Assembly (NCBI RefSeq): GCF_025823185.1
Contig: NZ_JACKVK010000008.1
Coordinates: 1,166,312 to 1,230,311, forward strand
Direction: 5' to 3'
Length of the DNA stretch: 64,000 nt
Source of the DNA: Mycobacterium yunnanensis
Lineage (GTDB): Bacteria > Actinomycetota > Actinomycetes > Mycobacteriales > Mycobacteriaceae
Position numbers and translations under genes: made by a program. A model generated the notes under the pieces. It saw only the letters and a program-made list of their open reading frames with translations. It ran no database searches and was not told the DNA's origin. Positions within the stretch are counted from its first letter, which is position 1; every line of letters starts with the position of its first letter. Below are positions 54,211-63,922 of this stretch, piece after piece.

Positions 54211-54933
54211 TTAGTCCAGCTCTACGGTGACCTTCTCGGCGTCCCGGCGACGAGTCTGCGACTCGGCGTCGGGATGGGCGACCTGAACCAGGGATCCGCC
54301 GGAGACCAGCACTGCCAGCACACGGTCGACGACGGCCTCGGCGGTGTCCCAGCGCGACGACGACAGCGCCCGGCTCGCCGCGCTCAGGCCGCGTGCGGTG
54401 GCCGAAGCGGTTGCGGCAGAAAGCACTTCGTCGACCGAGCGTCCGTCGAGCGCCGGGCCGGGTTGACGTTCGGGGACGATCTGGTCACCGTGGGCGCGCA
54501 CCGAGGTGGCGTAATCGGTGATGGCGAACGGCAGGTCGTCCACCGGGCGGCCAAAGGCGTCGAGCGAGAATGCGACCACCTCTCCGGTCGGTGCGACGGC
54601 GGCGTCGGCCTCGTCCAGGCGGTCGACGGTACAGCAGGCGACGTCGCAATCGTCTGCTCCGAGAACGACTTCCGCGCCGACGAACCAGATGCCCAACATC
54701 ACGCCAAGGGTCTGCCAGTGGGCGGGCAGCAGTACCGCCACCCGGCTCCCTGCGCCGACGCCGAGCTCGTCGCGCAACAGGTTGCCGGTCTTGGCCGCCC
54801 AATTGGCCAGGGTCACCGTCGAGAGCTCGATGCGCTCTCCGGTGGCGTCGTCGTAGTAGGTGATGCGGGGTGCGGAGGGGAGGGCCAAGAGCGGATCCAG
54901 CACCGCCGAGCCAAGATTCGTCAGCTCACGCAC
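54211..54933 (-). CDS. TIGR03089-family protein (AMP-ligase-like fragment fold)
   Basis: 240 residues. Resembles the N-terminal third of AMP-forming ligases (ITYYDDATGERIELSTVTLANWAAKTGNLL, GSRVAVLLPAHWQTLGVMLGIW) but lacks the ATP-binding and catalytic core, so it is unlikely to be an enzyme of that kind. Conserved beside lcp1 in mycobacteria. GTG start; overlaps the lcp1 end by 13 bp. Confidence 0.85.
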   Translation of the reverse strand: MRELTNLGSAVLDPLLALPSAPRITYYDDATGERIELSTVTLANWAAKTGNLLRDELGVGAGSRVAVLLPAHWQTLGVMLGIWFVGAEVVLGADDCDVACCTVDRLDEADAAVAPTGEVVAFSLDAFGRPVDDLPFAITDYATSVRAHGDQIVPERQPGPALDGRSVDEVLSAATASATARGLSAASRALSSSRWDTAEAVVDRVLAVLVSGGSLVQVAHPDAESQTRRRDAEKVTVELD

Positions 54934-56402
54934 TCCGGTCCGTCGGAGCCCGCGGTGATGATTGGCGGTGCGGGCAGGGGTGCGTCGGTGGCCGTCGCGG
55001 CGGCCTGGTCGACGGTCGAGGCCGTGGCATCACCGCTGGCGACCTCGTTGCCGAGCCCGGACCCGGGGCCGGTGTAGTCACTGGCCAACACGACCTTCAC
55101 CGTGCCAGCGGCCATCGACGGGTCCTCGACGACGGGCAAGTTGCCCAGTTCCTTGGACACCGCCTGCGCACCAAGGTCGTCGACCTTGGCAGCGCGAATC
55201 TGGCTGCTCGCCACGCGGTCGGACTCGTTGTTGCCCACGTTGCCCGCGGCGAACCCCTTGCCGGTGAGCACTTCGGAGACCGAGGCGGCCAGGCCGTTGA
55301 TGTCGGAGTCGTTCACGACGTCCGCGGTGGTCTTGCTCGGTGAGTAGGCGAGCACCTCGGTCTTGCCCTCGGCCTGGTCGTGCAGCAGACCGGTGACGAA
55401 GTCCTGTACCTGAGTGGGGTCGACGCGCACGACGCTCTGCATGCCGTCGTCACTCCAACCGTCTTCCTGGAGAACGGGAATGGTGGCGAACGCGACCTTG
55501 CCGCCGGCCAGCTTCTGCATCTGGGTGACGAAGTCCATGATGTCCCACCCCTCGGACAGCACCACCGAGCGCTGCACGGCGTCCTGCAGCCGGTTGAGGG
55601 TGGCGGGACTCGACAGCGTCTTGCTCGAGATGACCTGGTGGGCAAGGGCTGCCATCACGGCCTGCTGACGCGTCACCCGGTCGAGGTCACCTCGGGGGAG
55701 ATCGTGACGTTGTCGGACGAAGCTCAACGCCTGCGGTCCGTCGAGCTTCTGCGGGCCCGCCGGGAAGTCGGCACCCGAAAGTGGTTCGTAGACCGCGTCC
55801 TTGAGGCATACGTTCACGCCGCCGAGGGCGTCGGTGATGAGCGCGAACCCAAGCAGCCCGATCTCGGCGTAGTGGTCGACGGTCACTCCCGTCAGCTTCG
55901 CGACGGTCTCGATGAGGGCTTCTCGGCCGGCCTCGGTGGCCTTGGGTTCGGCAACGGCGGGATCCTCGCCCTGCTGTTCGACGAGTTGCTTCATCTTCTC
56001 GAGCTTGACCTGGCCGAAGACACCGTTGATCTTGGTCTTGCCGAGGTCACCGGGGGCCTCTACGTAGGAGTCGCGCGGAATCGAGATGGCCGTGGCCGAC
56101 TGCCCGTTGTTGGGAATGCGGACCAGGATGATCGTGTCGGTGTTGGTCGAGACGTCGTCGCCGGCCCGCAGCGTGGCCAGCTCCTCGGCCGAGAGCGGGT
56201 TGCCGTGAGCGTCGGTTCGGCTGTCCATGCCGACCAACAGGATGTCGATGGCCCCGTCCTCGCCGCCGCCACCCAGCGCCGCCGACGACACGTGGTTGAT
56301 TCCGTTCTCGAACGACCGGATCTTGCCCCAGGCCACACCGGTGCCGACGACGATCACCGCTGCCGCGACCACGGCAACGATGCGAGAGAGGCGACCTGGC
56401 AT
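54921..56402 (-). CDS. lcp1: LytR-CpsA-Psr family wall-polymer ligase
   Basis: Attaches arabinogalactan to peptidoglycan (known for the Rv3267 orthologue). 493 residues: one TM at ~8-26, LCP domain with LLVGMDSRTD, ISIPRDSYVEAPG, KINGVFG and VRQRHDLPRGDLDRVTRQQ (Arg/Asp active site), and a C-terminal LytR_C domain (IRAAKVDDLGAQAVSKEL). Divergent from rmlD, which feeds the same linker. Members can also attach capsule-type polymers, so a role for the product of the 14-49 kb locus is possible but unproven. Confidence 0.93.
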   Translation of the reverse strand: MPGRLSRIVAVVAAAVIVVGTGVAWGKIRSFENGINHVSSAALGGGGEDGAIDILLVGMDSRTDAHGNPLSAEELATLRAGDDVSTNTDTIILVRIPNNGQSATAISIPRDSYVEAPGDLGKTKINGVFGQVKLEKMKQLVEQQGEDPAVAEPKATEAGREALIETVAKLTGVTVDHYAEIGLLGFALITDALGGVNVCLKDAVYEPLSGADFPAGPQKLDGPQALSFVRQRHDLPRGDLDRVTRQQAVMAALAHQVISSKTLSSPATLNRLQDAVQRSVVLSEGWDIMDFVTQMQKLAGGKVAFATIPVLQEDGWSDDGMQSVVRVDPTQVQDFVTGLLHDQAEGKTEVLAYSPSKTTADVVNDSDINGLAASVSEVLTGKGFAAGNVGNNESDRVASSQIRAAKVDDLGAQAVSKELGNLPVVEDPSMAAGTVKVVLASDYTGPGSGLGNEVASGDATASTVDQAAATATDAPLPAPPIITAGSDGPECVS

Positions 56403-56470
56403 CAGCCCAGGCTACTGGCGAGTCGCCCGAAGACCGGGTAACGCGGGTCGGCGTGCCAGACTCTCCAGAC

Positions 56471-57352
56471 ATGTCTGAGCGTTTGGTGATCACGGGGGGC
56501 GGGGGCTTGGTCGGTCAGTGGCTGGCCGTCGAGGCGCGCCGTCGAGGCCGCGAAGTACTGGCCCTGACCTCGGCCCAGTGCGACATCACCGACCCCTCGG
56601 CGCCGGAACGCCACGTCGCCGCCGGCGACGTAGTGGTCAACTGCGCCGCCTTCACCAGGGTCGACGACGCGGAGGCCGACGAGGCAAGCGCCCAAGCCGT
56701 CAACGCCGCCGGTGCCGCGAACGTTGCGCACGCCTGTGCCAGGGCCGGAGCCGAGCTGATCCACGTCTCGACCGACTACGTGTTCAGCGGCGACTTCGGC
56801 GCAGCGCCGCCGCGTCCCTACGAGATCGACGACCCGACCGGGCCGGTGAGCGTCTACGGCCGCACCAAGCTCGAGGGCGAATTCGAGGTGTTGTCGGCGA
56901 TGCCGACCGCACACGTCGTCCGCACGGCCTGGATCTACGCCGGGACCGACGGCGGCAAGGACTTCGTCTCCGTCATGCGCACGAAGGCCGCCGGGGACGG
57001 GACCGTCGACGTCGTGGCCGACCAGATCGGTTCGCCAACCTATGTCGGCGACTTGGTCGACGCCCTGCTGCAGGTGGCCGACGGGCCGATCGAGGAGTCG
57101 GTGCTGCACGCCGCCAACCAGGGCGCGGTCAGCCGGTTCGACCAGGCCCAAGCGGTCTTCGAGTTGCTGGGTGCCGATCCAGGTCGGGTCAAGCCCGTCG
57201 GGTCGGACCAACACCCCCGCCCCGCTCCCCGCCCGAGGTTTTCGGCGCTGGGGTCCGAGCAGTCCGCCGCCGCCGGATTGGCGCCGCTGCGGCCGTGGCG
57301 CGACGCGCTGGCCGCGGCGCTCTCGGACGGCCCGCTACCCTCGACGCCGTGA
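56471..57352 (+). CDS. rmlD: dTDP-4-dehydrorhamnose reductase
   Basis: Last step of dTDP-L-rhamnose synthesis, for the arabinogalactan linker. 293 residues from ATG 56471. LVITGGGGLVGQWLAVEA, INCAAFTRVDDAE-type VVNCAAFTRVDDAEAD, HVSTDYVFSGDF, and YxxxK in SVYGRTKLEGE. The stop overlaps the wbbL start (GTGA). Confidence 0.94.
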   Translation: MSERLVITGGGGLVGQWLAVEARRRGREVLALTSAQCDITDPSAPERHVAAGDVVVNCAAFTRVDDAEADEASAQAVNAAGAANVAHACARAGAELIHVSTDYVFSGDFGAAPPRPYEIDDPTGPVSVYGRTKLEGEFEVLSAMPTAHVVRTAWIYAGTDGGKDFVSVMRTKAAGDGTVDVVADQIGSPTYVGDLVDALLQVADGPIEESVLHAANQGAVSRFDQAQAVFELLGADPGRVKPVGSDQHPRPAPRPRFSALGSEQSAAAGLAPLRPWRDALAAALSDGPLPSTP

Positions 57353-58245
57353 CGCCGGGTCTGATCGTGGTGACGGTGACCTATTCCCCGGGGCCGCACC
57401 TCGACCGATTCCTCGCCTCGTTGGGGCATGCCACGGAGCGCCGGGTCACCGTGGTGATGGCCGACAACGGATCCACCGACGGGTCACCGGAGGCCGCGAT
57501 CGCGCAGTACCCCGACGCCCGGCTGCTGCACACCGGCGCCAATCTCGGCTACGGCTCGGCGGTCAACCTGGCGGTGCGCGACTACATCACGAACCCCGCG
57601 AACCCCGTCGGAGCCGGTGATCCGGAATTCTTCGTCGTCGCCAATCCCGACGTGGTGTGGGGCCCGGGGAGCATCGACGTCCTCCTGGAGGCAGCTCGCC
57701 GGTGGCCGCGGGCAGGATCGCTGGGCCCCCTCATTCGCGATCCCGACGGCTCGGTCTACCCGTCGGCTCGGCATCAGCCGAGTTTGGTCCGCGGCGGCAT
57801 GCACGCCGTGGTGGGTCCCATCTGGAAGTCGAATCCGTGGACGGCCGCCTACCGCCAGGAGCGATTGGAGCCCAGCGAACGTCCCGTCGGCTGGTTGTCG
57901 GGCTCGTGTCTGCTGCTGCGCCGGGAGGCCTTCGACGCGATCGGCGGCTTCGACGAGCGTTACTTCATGTACATGGAGGACGTTGACCTCGGAGATCGTC
58001 TCGCCGCGGCGGGTTGGCAGAACGTCTACGTGCCCTCGGCGGAGGTGCTCCACGACAAGGGGCACTCGACGGGCCGCGACCCCGCCCGCAACTTGGCCGC
58101 CCACCACGAAAGCACCTACACTTTCCTGGCCGACCGGCATTCCCGCCGGTGGCAGGCTCCGCTTCGGTGGGTCATCCGGGCGGCCCTGGCCGCCCGGGCC
58201 GGACTGGTGGTCGGCAACTCTCGGCGCAAGACCAGACGACGATGA
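57349..58245 (+). CDS. wbbL: Rhamnosyltransferase of the arabinogalactan linker
   Basis: Transfers rhamnose from dTDP-rhamnose to decaprenyl-diphosphate-GlcNAc. 298 residues, GT2. ADNGSTDGSPEAAI, VVANPDVVWGPG, GWLSGSCLLLRREAFDAIGGFDERYF and MYMEDVDLGDRL. GTG start coupled to rmlD, the enzyme making its donor. Stop overlaps or abuts manB. Confidence 0.93.
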   Translation: MTPGLIVVTVTYSPGPHLDRFLASLGHATERRVTVVMADNGSTDGSPEAAIAQYPDARLLHTGANLGYGSAVNLAVRDYITNPANPVGAGDPEFFVVANPDVVWGPGSIDVLLEAARRWPRAGSLGPLIRDPDGSVYPSARHQPSLVRGGMHAVVGPIWKSNPWTAAYRQERLEPSERPVGWLSGSCLLLRREAFDAIGGFDERYFMYMEDVDLGDRLAAAGWQNVYVPSAEVLHDKGHSTGRDPARNLAAHHESTYTFLADRHSRRWQAPLRWVIRAALAARAGLVVGNSRRKTRRR

Positions 58246-58262
58246 ACAGGTGGGGGCTGGAA

Positions 58263-59351
58263 ATGGGAAATTCGGTCAATCCGGCAGAGGTCGACGCGGT
58301 CGTGCTCGTCGGGGGGCAGGGCACCCGCTTGCGCCCGCTGACGTTGTCGGCCCCCAAACCGATGCTGCCCACGGCGGGGTTGCCCTTCCTGACCCACCTG
58401 TTGTCGCGCATCGCGGCGGCGGGCATCCAACATGTCGTGTTGGGCACGTCGTACAAGGCCCAGGTGTTCGAAAACGAGTTCGGCGACGGGTCCAAGCTCG
58501 GTCTCCAGATCGACTACGTGGTGGAGGACGAGCCGAGGGGCACCGGCGGCGGCATCGCCAACGTGGCCTCGAAGCTGCGCTATGACACGGCTCTGGTGTT
58601 CAACGGCGACGTGCTCTCCGGAGCCGACCTCAACGCCCTGCTCAACAGCCACCACGATAGCGACGCCGACTTGACGCTGCACCTGGTGCGCGTCGGCGAT
58701 CCGCGTGCCTTCGGTTGTGTGCCAACCGATTCCGACGGGGTCGTGACGGCGTTCCTCGAGAAGACCCAGGATCCGCCGACCGACCAGATCAACGCGGGCT
58801 GCTATGTGTTCAAACGGTCGGTGATCGACCGCATCCCGACCGACCGGGAGGTGTCGGTCGAGCGGGAGGTGTTCCCGACGCTGCTGTCCGACGGACTCAA
58901 GGTGTGCGGATACGTCGACGCCACCTACTGGCGCGACATGGGGACGCCCGACGACTTCGTGCGGGGCTCGGCCGACCTGGTTCGGGGCATCGCGCCCTCA
59001 CCTGCGTTGAAGGGTCACCGCGGTGAGGAACTCGTGCACGACGGCGCCTCCGTGGCGCCGGGCGCGCTCCTGATCGGCGGAACGGTGATCGGCCGGGGCG
59101 CCGAGATCGGCCCCGGCGCACGACTCGACGGCGCGGTCGTCTTCGACGGAGCGAAGATCGAGGCCGGATCGGTCGTCGAGCGTTCGATCATCGGGTTCGG
59201 CGCCCGGATCGGCCCGAGGGCACTGATCCGTGACGGCGTGATCGGCGACGGTGCCGACATCGGGGCGCGATGCGAACTGCTGCGCGGTGCGCGGGTGTGG
59301 CCGGGGGTTCGGATTCCCGACGGTGGCATCCGCTACTCGACGGACGTCTGA
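58263..59351 (+). CDS. manB: Mannose-1-phosphate guanylyltransferase
   Basis: Makes GDP-mannose from GTP and mannose-1-phosphate (called manB in M. tuberculosis, Rv3264c, though the reaction is that of ManC). 362 residues from ATG 58263, preceded by GGGGG; ATG 58242 is an alternative. VVLVGGQGTRLRPLTLSAPKP, FNGDVLSGADL, and a C-terminal left-handed beta-helix (IGRGAEIGPGARLDGAVVF). GDP-mannose also feeds gmd/fcl and probably GTs of the glycan locus. Confidence 0.94.
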   Translation: MGNSVNPAEVDAVVLVGGQGTRLRPLTLSAPKPMLPTAGLPFLTHLLSRIAAAGIQHVVLGTSYKAQVFENEFGDGSKLGLQIDYVVEDEPRGTGGGIANVASKLRYDTALVFNGDVLSGADLNALLNSHHDSDADLTLHLVRVGDPRAFGCVPTDSDGVVTAFLEKTQDPPTDQINAGCYVFKRSVIDRIPTDREVSVEREVFPTLLSDGLKVCGYVDATYWRDMGTPDDFVRGSADLVRGIAPSPALKGHRGEELVHDGASVAPGALLIGGTVIGRGAEIGPGARLDGAVVFDGAKIEAGSVVERSIIGFGARIGPRALIRDGVIGDGADIGARCELLRGARVWPGVRIPDGGIRYSTDV

Positions 59352-59875
59352 GCCGCGCGCACCAACTGCTGCAGGCCGAAGTCGACGCCATCGGGAAGGG
59401 CGTCCATCGGCCACCACCGCAGGTCCAGGGATTCCTCGCTGATGGCGGCGTGGTCGCCCGGTGCCGCCCGGGCCACGAACTGCAGGTCCAGGTGCCGCGT
59501 CGGGGTGCCCAGCGAACACGTCAGGGCATGCACGTGCAGGGCGACGGGCAATTCCGAGACGGTCAACCCGGCGATCCCGGACTCTTCGTGCGCCTCGCGA
59601 GCGGCCGCGGCGGCGATGTCGGCATCGGACTCCTCGCAATGACCACCGAGCTGCACCCAGCGACCGATCCGCGGGTGCAGGGTCAGCAGCGTGCGGGTGC
59701 CGGTGTGGTCGAGCAGCAGGGTCGAGGCCGTGATGTGACCAGGGGCGCAGTCCCGGCGACACGCATCGTCTCTGGCCAGGACGAAGGCCAAGACGGCGTG
59801 GCGTAGGGAGTCTTGAGCGGGATCGCTTGGCTGCCAACGGTTCAGTACGTCGACGACGGATGCGTGCACGCTCAT
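59333..59875 (-). CDS. Nudix hydrolase
   Basis: 180 residues. Nudix box ends REAHEESGI, after GGHCEESD; the spacing is that of GGH-type Nudix proteins. [26 protein letters not shown] precedes it. The start ATG overlaps the fbiB stop by 4 bp, so it is translated with the F420 genes; its own stop overlaps the convergent manB end by 19 bp. Substrate unknown. Confidence 0.87.
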   Translation of the reverse strand: MSVHASVVDVLNRWQPSDPAQDSLRHAVLAFVLARDDACRRDCAPGHITASTLLLDHTGTRTLLTLHPRIGRWVQLGGHCEESDADIAAAAAREAHEESGIAGLTVSELPVALHVHALTCSLGTPTRHLDLQFVARAAPGDHAAISEESLDLRWWPMDALPDGVDFGLQQLVRAAQTSVE

Positions 59876-61230
59876 CGGATGATCAGGAGACCCTCGGTCG
59901 GCACGGGTCCGCGCGGCGCCAGCGGCTCGACAGGATGCCCGATGGCGATGGCCCCCAACGGATGCCAGTCTCCGGGGAGCTCCAGCACCTCGCGCGCGAG
60001 GTCGGCGGCGAAGATCGTCGAACCAATCCAACAGCTTCCGACCTCGCGGACCGCCAGCGCGACGAGCAGGGCCTGAATCGCCGCTCCGGCGGCGACCGTG
60101 AACATGGTCGTCTCGGCGGCAGTCCTGGCGGCGTCCGGGTAATCGTGAGCTCCGTCGGGCACCATGAAGGGAATGACGAGCTCCGGTGCGTCGTAGAGGA
60201 TCTGGCCGCGGGCGACCCGTCGGTCGACGGCGTCCGCGGGTCGGCCGTCGGCGAAGAGGTCGGCGCGCCACCGGTCCCTCATCGCGTCCAGTAGCCGCAG
60301 CCGCACCTGGCGGTCGCGCACCCACACGAACCGCACCGGCCGGGTGTGGTGCGGCGCGGGGGCGGTAAGCGCCTCGGCGACAGCCGCTTCCACCACCGTG
60401 GGGTCGACCGGGCGGGCGTCGAAGGTACGGATGGATCGGCGCAGCAGCTGAGCTTGCTTGCGGCCCACGTCCAGGGCCTCCGCGGTGCCGAGCCAGAACA
60501 GATCCTCTTCACCGGCGCGGACGAGGTTGCGTCCGGCGGAGCCGTCGTCGCGCAACGTCAACCCCCGCACCACGGCGACGGGAATGTTGGTCAGCTTGCC
60601 CTTCACCAGATCTGCCGCCGCGGCGATCTCGTCGGCGACGGCGACCTCGGTCACCACCAGCTCGTTGCCGAAGTCGTCGTGCGCGCCACCGTAGCCGTGC
60701 AGCACGGCCAGCCCCGCGGCGCCGATGGCGGCGTCGGTCTGCCCGTTGCGCCAGGCTCGTCCCATGGTGTCGGTGACGACGATGCCCACGGTGACGCCGA
60801 GGAGGTCGGCGAGCCGGTCGCGCAGACGCGCGGCACTGCCGTCGGGATCGACCGGCAGCAGCGCGAGTTCGGCGGAGTCGACGTTGGAGCCGTCGACGCC
60901 GGCCGCGGCCTGGATGAGGCCGATGGCGTTCTCGGTGATCAAGGTCTTGCCCTTGCGGGCGAGCACCCGGACGGCCTCGGAGTCGACGAGCCTGCGCCGC
61001 AGCGCGTCTCGCTCCTCGGGGTCGGCGGGTGCTGCGACGATGCGTCCCTCGCTCTTGGAGAGCACCTTGCTGGTGACCACGACGACGTCGTCGTCGCGCA
61101 GCCACGGCGCGGCCCCGGCGATCGCGGCGGCCACGTCGTCTCCCGGCCGGAACTCCGGGAGCCCTGGCACGGGGAGGATTTCCACGGCGGCGGCCGCTCC
61201 GTGCTCGGTGGTCCGATCGGAGTCCGTCAC
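59872..61230 (-). CDS. fbiB: Coenzyme F420 biosynthesis protein FbiB
   Basis: Adds the glutamate tail to F420 and contains a reductase domain. 452 residues: N-terminal CofE-like gamma-glutamyl ligase ([44 protein letters not shown]) and a C-terminal FMN-binding nitroreductase-like domain ([26 protein letters not shown]). GTG overlaps the fbiA stop by 4 bp. Confidence 0.95.
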   Translation of the reverse strand: MTDSDRTTEHGAAAAVEILPVPGLPEFRPGDDVAAAIAGAAPWLRDDDVVVVTSKVLSKSEGRIVAAPADPEERDALRRRLVDSEAVRVLARKGKTLITENAIGLIQAAAGVDGSNVDSAELALLPVDPDGSAARLRDRLADLLGVTVGIVVTDTMGRAWRNGQTDAAIGAAGLAVLHGYGGAHDDFGNELVVTEVAVADEIAAAADLVKGKLTNIPVAVVRGLTLRDDGSAGRNLVRAGEEDLFWLGTAEALDVGRKQAQLLRRSIRTFDARPVDPTVVEAAVAEALTAPAPHHTRPVRFVWVRDRQVRLRLLDAMRDRWRADLFADGRPADAVDRRVARGQILYDAPELVIPFMVPDGAHDYPDAARTAAETTMFTVAAGAAIQALLVALAVREVGSCWIGSTIFAADLAREVLELPGDWHPLGAIAIGHPVEPLAPRGPVPTEGLLIIR

Positions 61231-62252
61231 GAGCTCGTCTCCAGGCCGGCGAGTTCGACGCCGTGGCGCACCATTTCGGCGGTCGCCCGTGGGTCGGTCA
61301 TCAACAGCGGCACCGAGCGGACGGCGACGCCGTCGACCGTCGCGGTGTCGCCCTCGTCGACGAGCCACCCGTCGAGCAGACCCGTGCCCGACCGCGATCC
61401 GAAGTGCGCACCCACGGCCTGCGAGGATGTTTCGACCCCGATGACGGTGAGGCATTCGTCGGCCATGCCCCGCAGGGCTCGCCCCGCGACGATGGGGGAG
61501 TAGCCGATCACCGGCGCGGGGGTGGACCGAAGTGCGCCACGGATTCCCGGGACGGCGAGGATTGCGCCGACGCTGACGACGGGATTGGACGGGGCGAGGA
61601 AGACGACGTCGGCCTCGGCGATGGCCTCGAGCACTCCCGGTGCCGCCGTTGCCTTGTCGGCGCCGATGAAGGCGAAGTCATGGGTCGGGATCTGTGCCCG
61701 GTAGCGCACCCACCACTCCTGGAAATGGATGGCGCGTCGGGCGTCTACGTCGGCCCCCGGTTCGGGATCGGTGACGACGACGTGGGTTTCGCTCCGGTCG
61801 TCGGTGACCGGCAAGAGCCGCGCGCCGGGTTGCCACCGAGCGCACAGCGCCTCGGTCACCTCGGACAGCGGGTACCCGGCCCGGAGCATCTGGCTGCGCA
61901 CCAGGTGGGTGGCGAGGTCGCGGTCGCCGAGACCAAACCAATCGGGTTGCACGCCGTAGGCCGCGAGTTCTTCCTTGGCATGCCAAGTTTCATTGGCGTG
62001 GCCCCAACCCCGCTCGGGGTCTATACCTCCACCTAACGTGTACATGCAGGTGTCGAGGTCCGGGCAGATTCGCACGCCGTGCATCCATGCGTCGTCGCCC
62101 ACGTTGACGATCGCAGTGAGTCGATGATCACCCGAGGGCCCCGTTGCGGTGCCCGCGAATTGGCCGAGACCCAGGTACTGCTGAACGCCAAGGAGGAAGC
62201 GGGCGCCCCCGACGCCGCCCACCAAAACAGTCACCTTCACATCGATCGACAC
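61227..62252 (-). CDS. fbiA: Coenzyme F420 biosynthesis protein FbiA (CofD-like)
   Basis: Joins the phosphoenolpyruvyl/lactyl moiety to the deazaflavin FO, making (dehydro)F420-0. 341 residues. [61 protein letters not shown] 62252 is given; GTG 62240 is also possible. First gene of the fbiA-fbiB-Nudix operon, divergent from whiB2. Confidence 0.95.
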   Translation of the reverse strand: MSIDVKVTVLVGGVGGARFLLGVQQYLGLGQFAGTATGPSGDHRLTAIVNVGDDAWMHGVRICPDLDTCMYTLGGGIDPERGWGHANETWHAKEELAAYGVQPDWFGLGDRDLATHLVRSQMLRAGYPLSEVTEALCARWQPGARLLPVTDDRSETHVVVTDPEPGADVDARRAIHFQEWWVRYRAQIPTHDFAFIGADKATAAPGVLEAIAEADVVFLAPSNPVVSVGAILAVPGIRGALRSTPAPVIGYSPIVAGRALRGMADECLTVIGVETSSQAVGAHFGSRSGTGLLDGWLVDEGDTATVDGVAVRSVPLLMTDPRATAEMVRHGVELAGLETSS

Positions 62253-62542
62253 TAGGCGCTCGAACTCGAACGTGGTTCATCACGGGGCCGACTTGGTCAC
62301 TTTCGCGACACGCCAAGCGCCCGACGCGCCGACGTTAGGTAACGGGATGGTATGAAATCGCGCCCCTGCGCTTGACCCCCGCAGCTAACGCGTGTCTAAT
62401 CACATCAGTGTCATTTCCCGGTTGGCTTCCGGTTCCAGTGTCGCAGACCGAGATTCGATCACTTGTTCGAATTACTGGGGCCACTAGGGTGCGTGGTGGG
62501 GATTGAAGCAGGGCAATTCAAAGACAGGTGAGGAGGCGGAAG
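62253..62542. other. 290-bp divergent regulatory region, fbiA/whiB2
   Basis: Noncoding. Holds promoters for fbiA (minus) and whiB2 (plus). AT-rich steps GGTATGAAAT and CTAATCACATCAGTGTCATT occur near 62348-62413. I could not assign a -10/-35 pair with confidence. Confidence 0.4.
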
Positions 62543-62938
62543 ATGTCTTATGAGCACGTTGATTTCGATCGTGTCATCCGGTTCGACAATCGGATGCTCG
62601 GCTCAGTAGGCAGCGAACCGCATACCAATACCGGGCCGTCGCAGGGTGGGGTGATCGGCCGTCCACAGTTGAGCGTGGTCCCCGATCCGGCGGGAGCATT
62701 CGGCGATCCGGAACTCGACGACGAGCAATGGCAGGAACGCGCACTGTGCGCGCAGACCGACCCCGAGGCATTCTTCCCCGAGAAGGGTGGCTCGACCCGC
62801 GAGGCCAAGCGGATCTGCCTCGGCTGCGAGGTGAAGGACCGGTGCCTCGACTACGCGCTGGCCCACGACGAGCGCTTCGGCATCTGGGGCGGGCTCTCGG
62901 AGCGGGAGCGTCGTCGCCTCAAGCGCGGCATCATCTGA
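62543..62938 (+). CDS. whiB2: WhiB-family Fe-S transcriptional regulator, WhmD type
   Basis: 131 residues. Four Fe-S Cys: ALCAQTD, then ICLGCEVKDRCLDYA; followed by the WhiB turn FGIWGGLSERERRRLKRG. WhiB2/WhmD controls septation and cell division in mycobacteria. ATG 62543 has GAGGAGG upstream and was chosen over the in-frame GTG 15 bp earlier. Confidence 0.95.
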   Translation: MSYEHVDFDRVIRFDNRMLGSVGSEPHTNTGPSQGGVIGRPQLSVVPDPAGAFGDPELDDEQWQERALCAQTDPEAFFPEKGGSTREAKRICLGCEVKDRCLDYALAHDERFGIWGGLSERERRRLKRGII

Positions 62939-62956
62939 TTCAGCGCCGACCGAGCG

Positions 62957-63424
62957 TCAGTCGTCCTCGACCGTCGGGTCGATGACGGAGGGCTCCACGC
63001 CGAGGTAGGTGGCCACCTGGGCCACCAGCACGTCATGCAGCAGATCCGACAGGTCGACGGTGTCCTTCGCCCGTCGCTCGATCGGCTTGCGGAACAGCAC
63101 GATTCGCGCGCGAGTGCTGTTGCCCCGCACGTCCACACCGGCAGGTATCAACCTCGCCAGCGCAATCGGGCCGTCGGCGATGACCTCCGGCGGCCACTGA
63201 ATGTTGTCGGGATCCTTGGGCGCGATACGCGGAATTTCGTCGACGGCCACGTCCAGGGCCGCCAGCCGCTCCTGCCACTGGCGTTCGATGGGTTCGTAGG
63301 CCTCCAGCACGGCCATGTCGAAGCGCTCGGCCCGACTACGCCATCCCGGCACGGTCGGCGGAAGCAGCGGGCCCCGCATCTCCCGACGTCCGCGATGCCC
63401 ACGTGAGGGCTGCCGGTCCACCAT
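62957..63424 (-). CDS. Rv3259-like protein related to zincin-type metallopeptidases
   Basis: 155 residues. FDMAVLEAYEPIERQWQERL and ARIVLFRKPIERRAKDTVDL match the zincin_1-like family, but where the HExxH site is expected the sequence is LLHDVLVAQVATYLG, so the zinc motif is degenerate and activity is doubtful. Convergent with whiB2, as in M. tuberculosis. Confidence 0.82.
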   Translation of the reverse strand: MVDRQPSRGHRGRREMRGPLLPPTVPGWRSRAERFDMAVLEAYEPIERQWQERLAALDVAVDEIPRIAPKDPDNIQWPPEVIADGPIALARLIPAGVDVRGNSTRARIVLFRKPIERRAKDTVDLSDLLHDVLVAQVATYLGVEPSVIDPTVEDD

Positions 63425-63505
63425 GCGGCGATCGTAACGGTTGGAGATCGACGCGCGGCGTGCTGCGCGTGTCGCCTACCCGAGAGGTTCCCGCGCGATA
63501 GCCTC

Positions 63506-63922
63506 GTGTCCGTGAACGTTCCCCGTCGCTGCTGCAGGCCCGGGTGCCCGCACTACGCCGTGGCGACGCTGACCTTCGTCTACAAGGACTCGACCGCCGT
63601 CGTCGGACCGCTGGCCACCGCATCCGAGCCCCACTCCTGGGATCTGTGCGTGATCCATGCCGGACGCATCACCGCGCCGCGCGGGTGGGAACTCGTCAGG
63701 CACGCGGGTCCGCTGCCGTCCCATACCGACGACGACGACCTCGTGGCACTTGCCGACGCGGTGCGCGAGGGGAGGGACGCCGTGGCGACCGCCCCGGTCG
63801 GGTTCTCCGATCCGGGCGTCGGCGTCCGCGGTCAAGCGCTGATGGCCCCGCCGGTCCAGCGCGTCGAACAGAATGGGCGCAAACGCGGCCACCTGCGCGT
63901 GCTGCCGGACCCACTGGACTGA
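63506..63922 (+). CDS. DUF3499 protein (Rv3258c-like)
   Basis: 138 residues. Cys-rich N-terminus RRCCRPGCPHYAVATLTFVY and a further WDLCVIHAGRIT suggest a small zinc ribbon. C-terminal half is low-complexity. Conserved next to whiB2 in mycobacteria; function unknown. GTG 63506 is given, GTG 63512 is possible. Confidence 0.88.
   Translation: MSVNVPRRCCRPGCPHYAVATLTFVYKDSTAVVGPLATASEPHSWDLCVIHAGRITAPRGWELVRHAGPLPSHTDDDDLVALADAVREGRDAVATAPVGFSDPGVGVRGQALMAPPVQRVEQNGRKRGHLRVLPDPLD

Noticed and set aside
56518..57348. Long N-terminal extension of the wbbL frame over rmlD
   Set aside because: Arg-rich out-of-frame translation of rmlD; wbbL begins at the GTG overlapping the rmlD stop.
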